Assembly (NCBI RefSeq): GCF_001941975.2
Contig: NZ_CP146991.1
Location: 1,117,501 to 1,181,500 of the forward strand
DNA from: Sporomusa sphaeroides DSM 2875
Lineage (GTDB): Bacteria > Bacillota > Negativicutes > Sporomusales > Sporomusaceae
Direction: 5' to 3'
DNA: 64,000 bases
In this document: piece after piece, positions 1 to 8,041 of the stretch
Position numbering within the stretch: the stretch's first letter is position 1
Layout of the letters: every line of letters begins with the position of its first letter
Notes under the pieces: model-generated
Databases searched by the model: none
The model's input: only the letters and a program-made list of their open reading frames with translations
What the model was told of the DNA's origin: nothing
Made by a program: the position numbers and the translations under genes

Positions 1-1
1 T

Positions 2-88
2 TTATTGAAAGAATTCGGTGAAATAAAAAATGATGTGAAACCGGAGCAGATTTTTACCAACGAATTTAATCCATACGCCCAGAAATAG
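2..88 (+). CDS. C-terminal end of a substrate-binding protein (partial)
   Basis: The window opens inside a gene. The frame from base 2 reads to a TAG at 86-88 and encodes 28 residues. They resemble the C-terminus of the binding protein ending at 3634: both carry PEQI(F/Y)TNEFN shortly before the stop. It is therefore almost certainly the tail of a second NMT1/TauA-type periplasmic binding lipoprotein, placed just upstream of the two dehydratase-like genes. Nothing more can be said because the rest lies outside the window. Confidence 0.75.
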   Translation, partial: LLKEFGEIKNDVKPEQIFTNEFNPYAQK

Positions 89-126
89 TTTTAACAACAG
101 ATGCTTGGGAAAGCGAGGAATACATC

Positions 127-1335
127 ATGGATATTGAGGACATTCAAAGTCCAAGAGATTATCTCATCTACAGTAAAGAGGAAGTTCATCACTATTCACC
201 GGCTATCGGCAAGCTGTTAGACTTGTCCACCTCTTATGTTTATGATGCCGAGAAGGCCTATGCGGAGGGAAAAATTAACGCCGTTTGGTCCCGGGCGAGC
301 GGCTGGGAGATTCCGCTGGCCTATGCTTCCGATATTATTCCCGTGGCTTATAGTGAGATGGGCCGGTTAAGTGACCTGGAATCAGTCACAATTGCTGAAG
401 ACTACTATCAGTTTCCACAAGAAACCTGCTCAATGGTAAAGTGCACGGTTGGTCAGTGGCACAAACGCCGTGGCACTGGTATCAAAAGGATTATTGGCGC
501 CAGTGTGGCCTGCGAACCTTATAATCTGGCCTGGGAACTAATGAGAAAGGAGGACTATGATGTTCATGCCATTGATGTGGTTTACCGGGCCCCTGGCGTA
601 AAAGGGGAGCGGCTGGAACAGTTAGTACAGTTCCTGATTGAACAAATTTACGAAACAGCCCAGTGGCTGACAGGCAGTAAAGAGATCAATGAAGACAAAT
701 TAAAAATTGAGATTCTGCGCAAGAACCGCTTGATTGCCAAAGTCCGGAAAGTGCTGGAACTCAGGCTAAAACACCCTTATTATATGCGCAGCCTTCCTTC
801 CATCTATCTGCTCACAGGCTTAAATACCTATTTTGGCAAACCGGCCGAATACGAGGCCGTGCTGGATGACTTGATCAGGGAACTGGAGACAGCGCCTGTT
901 AATCAGCGCGACCTGGATAAAGTCATTCCCCTGGTTTGGGTCGGCAGTGCCGGACAGGAATTTGGCATTTATGAAGCCATTGATCAGGCCGGCGGTGCAT
1001 TGCTCGGTTTCCGGGGCTATCCTTTTAACAATTATGATGAAACATTGCCGCCGGTAGAGGCATTAGCCCGCCATGTGCTGGGAAATCAGGAAGCCGGAGC
1101 TTCCATTTATGTACAAAAAGTTATTGAACAGGAACTGAAAAAAGTGAAAGCCAGAGGGCTGGTTCTCTACGGTTATCTTGGCTGCTCTTATGGCAGTGTT
1201 GCCAGGGAAATGTGGCGGGACTATTTTCATAAAAAGGGCTTCCCTAGTATCAACATTGAAGGCACCTTCCAGGTAGGGCCACCTACAGGGCAAATTCTGA
1301 CAAGAATCAGAGCCTTCGTCGAAATGCTGGCCTAG
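127..1335 (+). CDS. 2-hydroxyacyl-CoA dehydratase subunit-like protein (HgdB/FldB/BcrC family), copy 1
   Basis: This 402-residue protein has the overall pattern of the 2-hydroxyacyl-CoA dehydratase D-component family, whose members bind a [4Fe-4S] cluster and receive low-potential electrons from an ATP-driven activator. Visible cysteines are C101 and C106 (TCSMVKC), C129 (ACEPYNLAWE) and one near residue 351 (LGCSYGS). All four are shared with the adjacent paralogue, which suggests cluster ligation. The gene lies 38 bp after the truncated binding protein and 40 bp before its paralogue, so it is probably co-transcribed. No activator ATPase (HgdC type) is seen in the window. The substrate is unknown; the neighbours suggest a transported small molecule rather than a classical amino acid fermentation intermediate. 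Confidence 0.75.
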   Translation: MDIEDIQSPRDYLIYSKEEVHHYSPAIGKLLDLSTSYVYDAEKAYAEGKINAVWSRASGWEIPLAYASDIIPVAYSEMGRLSDLESVTIAEDYYQFPQETCSMVKCTVGQWHKRRGTGIKRIIGASVACEPYNLAWELMRKEDYDVHAIDVVYRAPGVKGERLEQLVQFLIEQIYETAQWLTGSKEINEDKLKIEILRKNRLIAKVRKVLELRLKHPYYMRSLPSIYLLTGLNTYFGKPAEYEAVLDDLIRELETAPVNQRDLDKVIPLVWVGSAGQEFGIYEAIDQAGGALLGFRGYPFNNYDETLPPVEALARHVLGNQEAGASIYVQKVIEQELKKVKARGLVLYGYLGCSYGSVAREMWRDYFHKKGFPSINIEGTFQVGPPTGQILTRIRAFVEMLA

Positions 1336-1375
1336 ACGGGAAGATTATAAAATACCTTGATCAAGGAGGATGGTT

Positions 1376-2587
1376 GTGGAGATAGAAGACATTCAAAGCC
1401 AGCGTGAGTATGTTGATTATTGTAAAAAGGTGCATAGCTATTCGCCGGCTGTCAACAAGCTATTGGATCTGTCTGAGGCATATGTGCCTGATGCGGAAAA
1501 GGCGTACCGGGAGGGACGGAAGAAAGCCGTTTGGAGCAACGCCTATGGCTGGGAAGTACCGGTGATTTATGCCTGCGATACCATCCCGGTAGCCTTTAGT
1601 GAGATGGGGCGGTTGAGCGATAAAGAGGTTATGCTGATTGCTGAAGACTATTACCAGTTTCCGGCAGAAACCTGCTCTATGGTGAAATGTACGGTAGGGC
1701 AGTGGCATCTGCGGCGCAACACCAGTACCATCAACCGCATTCTCGGCAATAGCTCGGCCTGCGAACCCTACAATCTGGCCTGGGAGATCATGAAACGGGA
1801 AGGCTATGATGTGTATAACAATGACGTGGTCTACCGCGGACCTACGGTGGCAGGCAAACGTCTGGAGGATTTGGTGCAGTTTTTCATTGAGCAGATCTAT
1901 GATGTGGCCGAATGGCTTACCGGCAGCCGGAAAATTGACGAAGATAAGCTCAGATTTGAAATTCAGCGCAAAAATCGCCTGCTGAATAAGCTAAGGACGG
2001 TTTTGGAATTACGGCGGCAGCATCCATTTTATGTACGCAGTCTGGCAACCATCCTGATGCTTAACATCGGCCTGAACAACTATTTTGGCAAACCGGAAGA
2101 ATATGAGGCGGCCATTGATTTATTAATCGCAGAACTGCAAAATAAGCCGGTTAATCAAGACGATCTAAAGAAGGTTATCCCACTGGTCTGGGCCGGCGGA
2201 ACCGGTCAGGAATTTGGCATCTATGAGGCTATCGACCAGGCAGGCGGTGCGCTCTTAGGCTTGCGCAGCGTTCCTTTCAAGCTGTACCGGGAAGATGTTG
2301 CGCCGGTAGAGTCGCTGGCCAGATGGGTATATGACAATGCCGGCGCCGGTGCCGGCGTGTATGCGCGTAATGTACTGGAACATGAAGTTGACAAACTAAA
2401 TGCCCGGGGAATAATCCTGTACGGCTATATCGGTTGTTCGTTCGCCAGTGTTGACAGGGAAATGTGGCGCAAATATTTTCATGAAAAAGGCATACCAAGC
2501 ATTAACCTGGAGGGGTCCTTCCAGACCGGATCACCCAGCGGCCAGGTATTGACCAGAGTAAAAGCCTTCGTGGAAATGCTTGCTTAA
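1376..2587 (+). CDS. 2-hydroxyacyl-CoA dehydratase subunit-like protein, copy 2
   Basis: This close paralogue of the preceding gene is about 403 residues long. It shares the N-terminal EIEDIQS segment, the TCSMVKC pair, ACEPYNLAWE and a late GCSF cysteine. I chose the GTG at 1376 because an ideal AAGGAGG lies 6-7 bases upstream; the ATG at 1370 overlaps that Shine-Dalgarno sequence. This start also aligns with the start of copy 1. Tandem A/B paralogues fit a heterodimer such as HgdAB, in which each subunit carries a cluster. The binding-protein gene follows 36 bp later, so transport and chemistry are probably linked. The function is inferred from the family only. Confidence 0.75.
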   Translation: MEIEDIQSQREYVDYCKKVHSYSPAVNKLLDLSEAYVPDAEKAYREGRKKAVWSNAYGWEVPVIYACDTIPVAFSEMGRLSDKEVMLIAEDYYQFPAETCSMVKCTVGQWHLRRNTSTINRILGNSSACEPYNLAWEIMKREGYDVYNNDVVYRGPTVAGKRLEDLVQFFIEQIYDVAEWLTGSRKIDEDKLRFEIQRKNRLLNKLRTVLELRRQHPFYVRSLATILMLNIGLNNYFGKPEEYEAAIDLLIAELQNKPVNQDDLKKVIPLVWAGGTGQEFGIYEAIDQAGGALLGLRSVPFKLYREDVAPVESLARWVYDNAGAGAGVYARNVLEHEVDKLNARGIILYGYIGCSFASVDREMWRKYFHEKGIPSINLEGSFQTGSPSGQVLTRVKAFVEMLA

Positions 2588-2623
2588 TAGCACCAGCAGG
2601 GCAGAAGAAGGATGTGATGCAGT

Positions 2624-3634
2624 TTGCAACAAAAACACAGGAATCGTTTGCGGCTTGCTGCGATGGTATTGGTTATTTTCATGCTGGCATTGACCGGATG
2701 TGCCAAAAAGCAGGCAAATACCAATACGGAAAGCGGCGGAAAACAAGTTGATGTTATTCGGGTGGCCACTCCTAATGCGCCGACAAGCCCGTCAATTTAT
2801 TATGTGGGGGATGAACTTGGCTTTTTTGCCGAGCAAGGGATAAAACTTGAATACGCCGGTGTTGTGCCTTCCCCGCAATTGGTGGCCGCCGTTGTGGCGG
2901 GAAAACTGGATGTGGGCGGTGCTCATGTCAACAGAACCATTGCCGGGATTTCCGCCGGGGCAAAAATTAAGGCGGTTGCGGCAAATACCGAGACCAGCCA
3001 AGCCATCCCGCATATGGTTGGTGTAGTTACTAAAAACAGCCCGATAAAGAGCGCGCAGGACATGGTCGGTAAAAAAATTGGCATACCCACTATCGGGGGC
3101 TGCAATGAATACACTCCCTATGCCTATATGAAAAAACAAGGAATTGCTGATCCTAAAAGCAAGGTGGAGGTCATTGTTATGCCTGAAGCGCAGCTGGATC
3201 AGGCTTTGCGCCAAGGAAACATTGATTTGGCCATGATGCACAAAACCGCCGATTTCATCCAGGAGCGAGGCGAGTTTACCGTTCTATTCAGCGATTTTGA
3301 TGTATGGGAAGCCATTGGCGGCGCGACACCGGCATATTTTTCCGAGAACTTTATTAAAGAAAAACCCGATGTGGTTAAACGCTTTGTTGCCGCAGTGGCA
3401 AAAACCAACAACTGGGCCAATGCCAATCCGGACAAAGCTATTGAAATTACCGCTAAAAGAGCCAAGGTTGATCCTAAGACAATTAAACCTGGTTATTATG
3501 CTAAAGATGCTGTGATTTTGGAAGAAACAGTTACTGTCTGGATTGATTTGCTTACCGACTTCAATGAGATCAAGGCCGGTATTAAGCCGGAACAAATTTA
3601 TACTAATGAATTTAATCAACAGGTAAAAAAATAG
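2624..3634 (+). CDS. ABC transporter substrate-binding lipoprotein (NMT1/TauA/SsuA type)
   Basis: The 336-residue protein begins with a basic stretch and a hydrophobic segment ending in the lipobox LTGC (about residues 23-26), so it is an exported lipoprotein. The mature part follows the NMT1/SsuA-like fold, with an opening IYYVGDELGFFAEQGIKLEY motif and VAGKLDVGGAH. Such proteins deliver sulfonates, taurine, nitrate, thiamine precursors or similar small molecules to an ABC importer. The start is a TTG with a purine-rich site 15-20 bases upstream; a later ATG at 2663 would remove the basic n-region. No permease or ATPase adjoins it, so it may use the transporter at 14.97-16.69 kb or components upstream of the window. 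The ligand is unknown. Confidence 0.8.
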   Translation: MQQKHRNRLRLAAMVLVIFMLALTGCAKKQANTNTESGGKQVDVIRVATPNAPTSPSIYYVGDELGFFAEQGIKLEYAGVVPSPQLVAAVVAGKLDVGGAHVNRTIAGISAGAKIKAVAANTETSQAIPHMVGVVTKNSPIKSAQDMVGKKIGIPTIGGCNEYTPYAYMKKQGIADPKSKVEVIVMPEAQLDQALRQGNIDLAMMHKTADFIQERGEFTVLFSDFDVWEAIGGATPAYFSENFIKEKPDVVKRFVAAVAKTNNWANANPDKAIEITAKRAKVDPKTIKPGYYAKDAVILEETVTVWIDLLTDFNEIKAGIKPEQIYTNEFNQQVKK

Positions 3635-3751
3635 GGTATTTTTAACTTATCCAAAGCGCTGGTCGACATACTGGAAACAGGCAGCTGTACGGGATACCTG
3701 GAAAGTAACAGGCAATTATAAATGATGTTGACTGGTTGATTACTATTGACT

Positions 3752-3799
3752 AAATGCTGGCGTAGCCCCTGGCAGGGAACGCCGGCATTTTATTTTTTT
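3752..3799 (+). terminator. Intrinsic terminator after the binding-protein gene
   Basis: A 12-bp stem (3752-3763 with 3779-3790) with a 15-base loop is followed by a T-rich run to 3800. It ends the dehydratase-like/binding-protein operon. Confidence 0.8.
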
Positions 3800-3948
3800 T
3801 ACCCTAATTAGGAAGCATAATTTTACATAAAATAAACGCAGATAACTTTGTTCCTTCGGTATGGTAATAGTCATAATAATATTGTATTATGTGTAAGGAG
3901 ATAGCCTATTAAAAAGTGCAGTATGACTAAGTGACTGAGGTGAGTTAG
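3800..3948. other. A/T-rich intergenic region before the diguanylate cyclase
   Basis: Between the terminator and the TTG start at 3949 lies A/T-rich DNA with several TATAAT-like strings but no convincing paired -35 box. I see no ORF and no stable hairpin. It presumably holds the promoter of the cyclase gene. Confidence 0.5.
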
Positions 3949-5103
3949 TTGCCTATACTGGATACATATACAATTTATTTCTTGATATTTATGGGAAATC
4001 TCGTTATGTGTTTGATGCTGCTTATATTCGCCAAGACTACCGGTTTTGAAGTCTTAATGCGGTATTATACCTACGCAAAGCTGCTGCAAACTTCAGGTGC
4101 GGGCGTATTACTTTTTAGAGGGATAGTGCCGGTTGACTTCTCTGTTATTGTGGGCAATGGGCTTGTTTTTCTCGGTATTGCCTTAGAAGTCTGTTGTATT
4201 GTTCATATCGACAGAGTGCCGCTGAAAAGTGTGGTGAAACGCTGGCTGCAAGTGGCAGCCGGATTGGCTGTGGGATTTGCGCTGCTTTATCTAGCAGGAG
4301 CTAACATCGGCATCAGAGCTTTTATTAGTGCTATGTCCATAGCCGTGTATTCGTTAGTGGCGGCTGCCGGACTTTTTTTTCGCAGCAATAGTACTAACTT
4401 ACGCAGAGTAGTGGCATTGTTTTTTTTGATTTTAGCCGCCTGTCAGGTTGTACGGGCTTTGTATGCATTCTCGCTGGGACCCAATCATGCGCCATTTTCC
4501 CTTTCTTTATCACAAATGTTTGCGTTCATCAGTATATACTTACATATGTTGATAAGCACAATGTCATTTTTGCTAATGAGCCGTGAAGTTATTGACATAA
4601 GATTGCAGGAAGCGGCTACCAAAGATTTTCTAACAGGCATTTATAACCGGGCGCAGTTCATGCAAATGTCGGAAAAATTGCTATCATTAATGATCCGTCA
4701 GCAAAGGCCGGTCACAGTATTTATGATCGACTGTGATAATTTCAAGGCTATCAATGATACGTACGGACATGCTGTTGGTGATAGCGTATTGGTTAATTTT
4801 AGCCAAGATACGCAGGCCATCCTGCGTAAGGAGGATTTATTCGGCAGATACGGCGGTGAAGAATTTATTATCTTTTCTCCCAACACCACGGACAGCGATG
4901 CACTTATCATGGGGAAAAAGATCCAATCAGCAATACTGCTAAGTGCTGCCGGTGACTTAACTATTCCTAAGTATACTATCAGTATCGGGACGGCCACTAT
5001 GATTCCGGAGGCACTTGCCGATATGGAAAAGTTAATTAAACGGGCTGACCAGGCCCTGTTACAAGCCAAAAGAAACGGACGCAACCAAATTGTTCAATTT
5101 TAA
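3949..5103 (+). CDS. Membrane-anchored diguanylate cyclase (GGDEF)
   Basis: The N-terminal ~200 residues form about six hydrophobic segments. They are followed by a GGDEF domain that starts at the TKDFLTGIYNRA motif (about residue 224) and carries the active-site signature GRYGGEEF near residue 303. The A-site is therefore intact (GGEEF), and the protein should make cyclic di-GMP from two GTP. The membrane part has no sensory family I can name. The start is TTG at 3949 after a GAGGTG element. The gene is monocistronic and its neighbours give no clue to the signal. Confidence 0.88.
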   Translation: MPILDTYTIYFLIFMGNLVMCLMLLIFAKTTGFEVLMRYYTYAKLLQTSGAGVLLFRGIVPVDFSVIVGNGLVFLGIALEVCCIVHIDRVPLKSVVKRWLQVAAGLAVGFALLYLAGANIGIRAFISAMSIAVYSLVAAAGLFFRSNSTNLRRVVALFFLILAACQVVRALYAFSLGPNHAPFSLSLSQMFAFISIYLHMLISTMSFLLMSREVIDIRLQEAATKDFLTGIYNRAQFMQMSEKLLSLMIRQQRPVTVFMIDCDNFKAINDTYGHAVGDSVLVNFSQDTQAILRKEDLFGRYGGEEFIIFSPNTTDSDALIMGKKIQSAILLSAAGDLTIPKYTISIGTATMIPEALADMEKLIKRADQALLQAKRNGRNQIVQF

Positions 5104-5116
5104 TGAACCATAATAA

Positions 5117-5145
5117 TGGGACGAGGGGACAGGTCCCTTGTCCCA
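5117..5145. repeat. REP-like GGGACA palindromic repeat, copy 1
   Basis: A 29-base imperfect palindrome built on GGGACR and TGTCCC arms lies between the convergent diguanylate cyclase and reductase genes. The same element occurs inverted at 9035-9067. Such GGGACAnGG/TGTCCC repeats are common dispersed palindromes in Clostridia and Negativicutes genomes (established knowledge). Here it touches the 3' end of the reductase gene. Confidence 0.75.
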
Positions 5146-5805
5146 CTAATTCTGCCTAATACAGGGGATATCATTAGTTTTGCCTGTGAGAAACTGGCCG
5201 AGTAACTGACCGGTTTTTGTGGCCTCTTCCCACACCGGCTGTGTTTCAACGGCAACACAGTGGTCTTTGGAGGCCTTAATTTCCCGGGAAAATATGTGGG
5301 GTATGCCACTGTTCTTACAGTCATCGCCATAGCCACAGGTAAGACAGGGCACATTGCCTTCAATCTCAAATTCAGCTACATGATGCATTCTTTCCATCTG
5401 CAGTTCTGTCGCCATGGCGTTAAGGGCTGCAGTTCTAATTTCTTTAAAAAGACCTGAAACAATAGTGACAGCATATTTTTTTTCGTTTAGGCTATGTATG
5501 TGTCTCATTGACCAGAGCCTTTCCAGAAAAGCTTTGGTAAAGGCATCAAGCAGTCTGTAAGGCGTATAGCCGCCAATTACCACAGCTTGTGCTTCCCGCA
5601 GTTTTTGGGCTATAGCAGGAAAATCATCATTAACTTTACAAAGGTTGTCTTCAACGCATGCCTTACAGGCTAAACAGGGCCGGACATGTACATTGCTTAG
5701 TTTTATAAATTCGAAATCCAGATTAGTTGAACGCAGCACCTGCAGGATTAAACGGTCGGTATTGCTGTTGGGGACAGGACTTCCGGATATGCCTAGTATT
5801 TTCAT
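5146..5805 (-). CDS. Flavodoxin-type NAD(P)H-dependent FMN reductase / iron-sulfur flavoprotein-like
   Basis: The 219-residue protein starts with the FMN phosphate-binding motif GISGSPVPNSNT, typical of the NADPH-dependent FMN reductase superfamily. It then has a cysteine-rich insert (CLACKACVEDNLC, about residues 44-56) as found in iron-sulfur flavoproteins that bind a [4Fe-4S] cluster. A second group, CLTCGYGDDC, lies near residue 153. Expected activity is low-potential electron transfer or flavin reduction in the cytoplasm. A GAGGAG site precedes the ATG. The gene stands alone, convergent with the cyclase, and its last codons abut the REP-like repeat. Confidence 0.8.
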   Translation of the reverse strand: MKILGISGSPVPNSNTDRLILQVLRSTNLDFEFIKLSNVHVRPCLACKACVEDNLCKVNDDFPAIAQKLREAQAVVIGGYTPYRLLDAFTKAFLERLWSMRHIHSLNEKKYAVTIVSGLFKEIRTAALNAMATELQMERMHHVAEFEIEGNVPCLTCGYGDDCKNSGIPHIFSREIKASKDHCVAVETQPVWEEATKTGQLLGQFLTGKTNDIPCIRQN

Positions 5806-5974
5806 ATGAGTATTCTCCTCTGCAATGAATAGTAATTTAGATATTTTAACATGAAGGCGATAGGGCGTAAATATTTGAATAATTGTAAAACAGTTTACAG
5901 ACTTTTACGCTTGTCTAAGGTAAAATGATAGGTACAGTAAAAAATCAGCAGAAACAGGCAACTGTTTTCAGGCG

Positions 5975-6532
5975 TTACCTGAGATAGGTGCCAAGCAGTT
6001 TTTTGAGATTATCAAGATCGACTGGCACAATCTCAATAGGCACTTCGGTGTATTCGAAGAATTCCAATATGGCTTCGTCTTCTACGGGAATAAGACCGGT
6101 ATCAAGCAGAACAATACGTTCGTAGAAACCAAAGTTCTGACGTGCATCAATCTTATCCCATTTGAGTTGTTCGATAAATATTTTGCGCCAGTTTTCCAGC
6201 CAGCCGCTTGTTATATAGAACGTTCGGGCTTCAGCATCAAGCTCTTTTAATTTATCGCCCAGCAGGATTTCAATACAGTTTTTCCCTGCCAGAACATTCA
6301 CACCATAGTTAGCGGCGATGCTCTCCATTTCCGGATGGCACATGCTGCCGAAGCCCAGTAGCACATCATTGCTATTGCCGATACCATCTAAGGCAGTTTT
6401 TATAGCATTCTCCATTTTTTTTAAGTCTGCGTGCAAGCCTGCTTCGAGATACTGAATTTCAACATCTTGCTTTGTTTTTAGCAGTTGCTCGATTTCAGCA
6501 CGCAATATTTCACAGCACAATAGTTTCGTCAT
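5975..6532 (-). CDS. DUF1638 family protein
   Basis: The 185-residue soluble protein opens with a CCEIL segment and contains GFGSMCHPEMESIAANYG and a C-terminal VPIEIVPVDL stretch, a pattern I recognise as DUF1638. Members occur in anaerobes, often near corrinoid methyltransferase genes, but the biochemical role is unknown. The gene is divergent from the Crp/Fnr regulator at 6715, which could control it. There is only a weak Shine-Dalgarno sequence (GGGGGA). No signal peptide or membrane segment is visible. Confidence 0.65.
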   Translation of the reverse strand: MTKLLCCEILRAEIEQLLKTKQDVEIQYLEAGLHADLKKMENAIKTALDGIGNSNDVLLGFGSMCHPEMESIAANYGVNVLAGKNCIEILLGDKLKELDAEARTFYITSGWLENWRKIFIEQLKWDKIDARQNFGFYERIVLLDTGLIPVEDEAILEFFEYTEVPIEIVPVDLDNLKKLLGTYLR

Positions 6533-6714
6533 TGGCGGTAGTCCCCCTTATTTTCATTATTTGGGATCGTTGGATACGGACGATTGACCGTAGTGGCATA
6601 AGGTCTCTTGACGACTTTAATTATATACTTATAACCCGGTGAAAAGATGTAAACCATTTAACAAAATGGGAAGATTATGACAAATAAATTGATGCTGAGG
6701 GTTGGAAAACGAAT

Positions 6715-7386
6715 ATGAATACCAAACCATGTTTATGTTTACGTGACATTGAACTGTTTTCCGGTTTAAGTTTAGAATTTTTTAAGCATATCTGTTTTGC
6801 CACCAATAAGCAGCAGATTAAGAAAGGTCAAGTTCTGTTTCAGCAAGGAGATGAGGCAGATCATATTTATGTTATCAAAGAAGGCCGGTTTAAATTAACG
6901 CGTATAACAGAAGACGGAAATGAATCAATCCTGCATATTATGGGTACAGGCGAGCTGTTGGGAGAAACAGCATTATTTAGACCCGGTGCCGTTCAATTGG
7001 CAACAGCAATTGCATTGGAAGAAGCTAAAGTTTGCAGTATTGATCGTTGGACTTTTGAGAAGATCATAAAAAACCAACCCGATTTAGCTTGGGAAATGAT
7101 AAAAAATCTGGGTAACCGGCTATATACTATTTGGGAGCAAGTATCTGAAACCAATAGACAGTCAACCCTGGAAAAAATATTGAGTTTAATGCTGCGCTTG
7201 GCGCGGGAGCATGGTGAGGCCTGCGCTAACGGAATCCGGATTACAATTCCATTAACCCAGCAGGAAATTGCGGCACTGGTTGGTTCATCGAGAGTCATGG
7301 TTTCGCAATCTATCAAAGAATTGACAGAAAAAAATTATCTTTATCGGGAAAAAAGATATTATATTCTAAAAAATAAATGTTTTTAG
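6715..7386 (+). CDS. Crp/Fnr family transcriptional regulator
   Basis: The 223-residue protein has an N-terminal cyclic-nucleotide-binding fold (GQVLFQQGDEADHIYVI and GELLGETALF motifs, residues ~35-90). A C-terminal winged-helix HTH carries LTQQEIAALVGSSRVMVSQSIKEL (about residues 178-201). It lacks the four-cysteine cluster spacing of Fnr; only two N-terminal cysteines (C6, C8) and C24 are present, so the signal cannot be predicted. The gene is divergent from the DUF1638 gene and 94 bp upstream of a PPOX-like gene, which are plausible targets. Confidence 0.88.
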   Translation: MNTKPCLCLRDIELFSGLSLEFFKHICFATNKQQIKKGQVLFQQGDEADHIYVIKEGRFKLTRITEDGNESILHIMGTGELLGETALFRPGAVQLATAIALEEAKVCSIDRWTFEKIIKNQPDLAWEMIKNLGNRLYTIWEQVSETNRQSTLEKILSLMLRLAREHGEACANGIRITIPLTQQEIAALVGSSRVMVSQSIKELTEKNYLYREKRYYILKNKCF

Positions 7387-7480
7387 CTCTGAGAATTGTT
7401 AAATACTTGACAGCTTATCCTCATATCACCGGGTATGATAGTGATATAGCCCAATAACGACAAAATGAGGAGTGGTAATC

Positions 7481-7816
7481 ATGAATCAAGAGCTAAAAAC
7501 CAGTAATAATCTTGTTACACTTACCAAGGAAATGAAGGAGGCTATTTTGGCATCTCCTTTCATTGCCCTAACATCTGTCTCTAAAGCCGGCGTCCCCCAT
7601 TTGATTGTAGTTGGTCAAGCTAAGAATATAGTTAATGACAGCCAGTTAGTTTTTGGTGTATACAAAATGGAAACAACTCGCCAGAACTTGGCTGAAACCG
7701 GCTGCTTGCAAGCTGCAGTGGTTTCAGGAAAGGTAGGTTACCGTTTTACTGGCAAGGCAGTGGTTCAGAACGACGAAGTTATACTTTCCATTGAGCAAGT
7801 TGCTGCTTTGTTATAA
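7481..7816 (+). CDS. Pyridoxamine 5'-phosphate oxidase-like flavin-binding protein
   Basis: The ~111-residue protein has a PPOX/FMN-binding split-barrel pattern: an N-terminal helix, then SPFIALTSVSKAGVPHLIVVGQAK and a VYKMETTRQNLAETG segment. It is shorter than PdxH and lacks its substrate residues, so it is more likely a small FMN-binding protein of unknown substrate. I start at the ATG at 7481 because ATGAGGAG lies 8-15 bases upstream. A strong bidirectional terminator follows. Confidence 0.7.
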   Translation: MNQELKTSNNLVTLTKEMKEAILASPFIALTSVSKAGVPHLIVVGQAKNIVNDSQLVFGVYKMETTRQNLAETGCLQAAVVSGKVGYRFTGKAVVQNDEVILSIEQVAALL

Positions 7817-7841
7817 GCGTCTAATAATGAATTTGATATTG

Positions 7842-7890
7842 ACATAAGATAAGGACAGTCAGAATACCTCTGACTGTCCTTATCTTATGT
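7842..7890. terminator. Long perfect-stem terminator
   Basis: A 20+ bp inverted repeat (7842-7863 with 7869-7890) with a short loop is followed by TTT. It ends the PPOX-like gene. Confidence 0.85.
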
Positions 7891-7981
7891 TTACTCCGGC
7901 GGCGGACACTGCCAATCAATTCTTGGGACAGGGCTTCTTGTCCCCAAAGAAAAAGCTGCTATATCAATATGCCCAGAGCTT

Positions 7982-8023
7982 ATACTGCAAATAGGACAAA
8001 ATATGTCTTATTTGCAGTATAAT
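7982..8023 (+). promoter_or_regulatory. Dyad operator overlapping the promoter of the WYL regulator
   Basis: A 17-bp inverted repeat with one mismatch (7982-7998 and 8004-8020, centre AAATA) contains GACA-N5-TGTC at its core. It runs into a TATAAT at 8018-8023. Its position just upstream of the regulator suggests autoregulation. A related half-conserved site recurs at 8957-8984. Confidence 0.7.
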
Positions 8024-8041
8024 AGTGGCGGTGATAAAAAA

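Noticed and set aside
3735-3763. An eighth YTGA-AGG leader before the terminator at 3752
   Set aside because: TTGA strings occur, but no hairpin followed by AGG joins the terminator stem, and no gene follows closely; it is a plain operon terminator.
7922-7947. Third copy of the REP-like repeat
   Set aside because: GGGACA and TGTCCC arms are present, but the core differs and the length is short; it may be a degenerate copy, so it is only mentioned.
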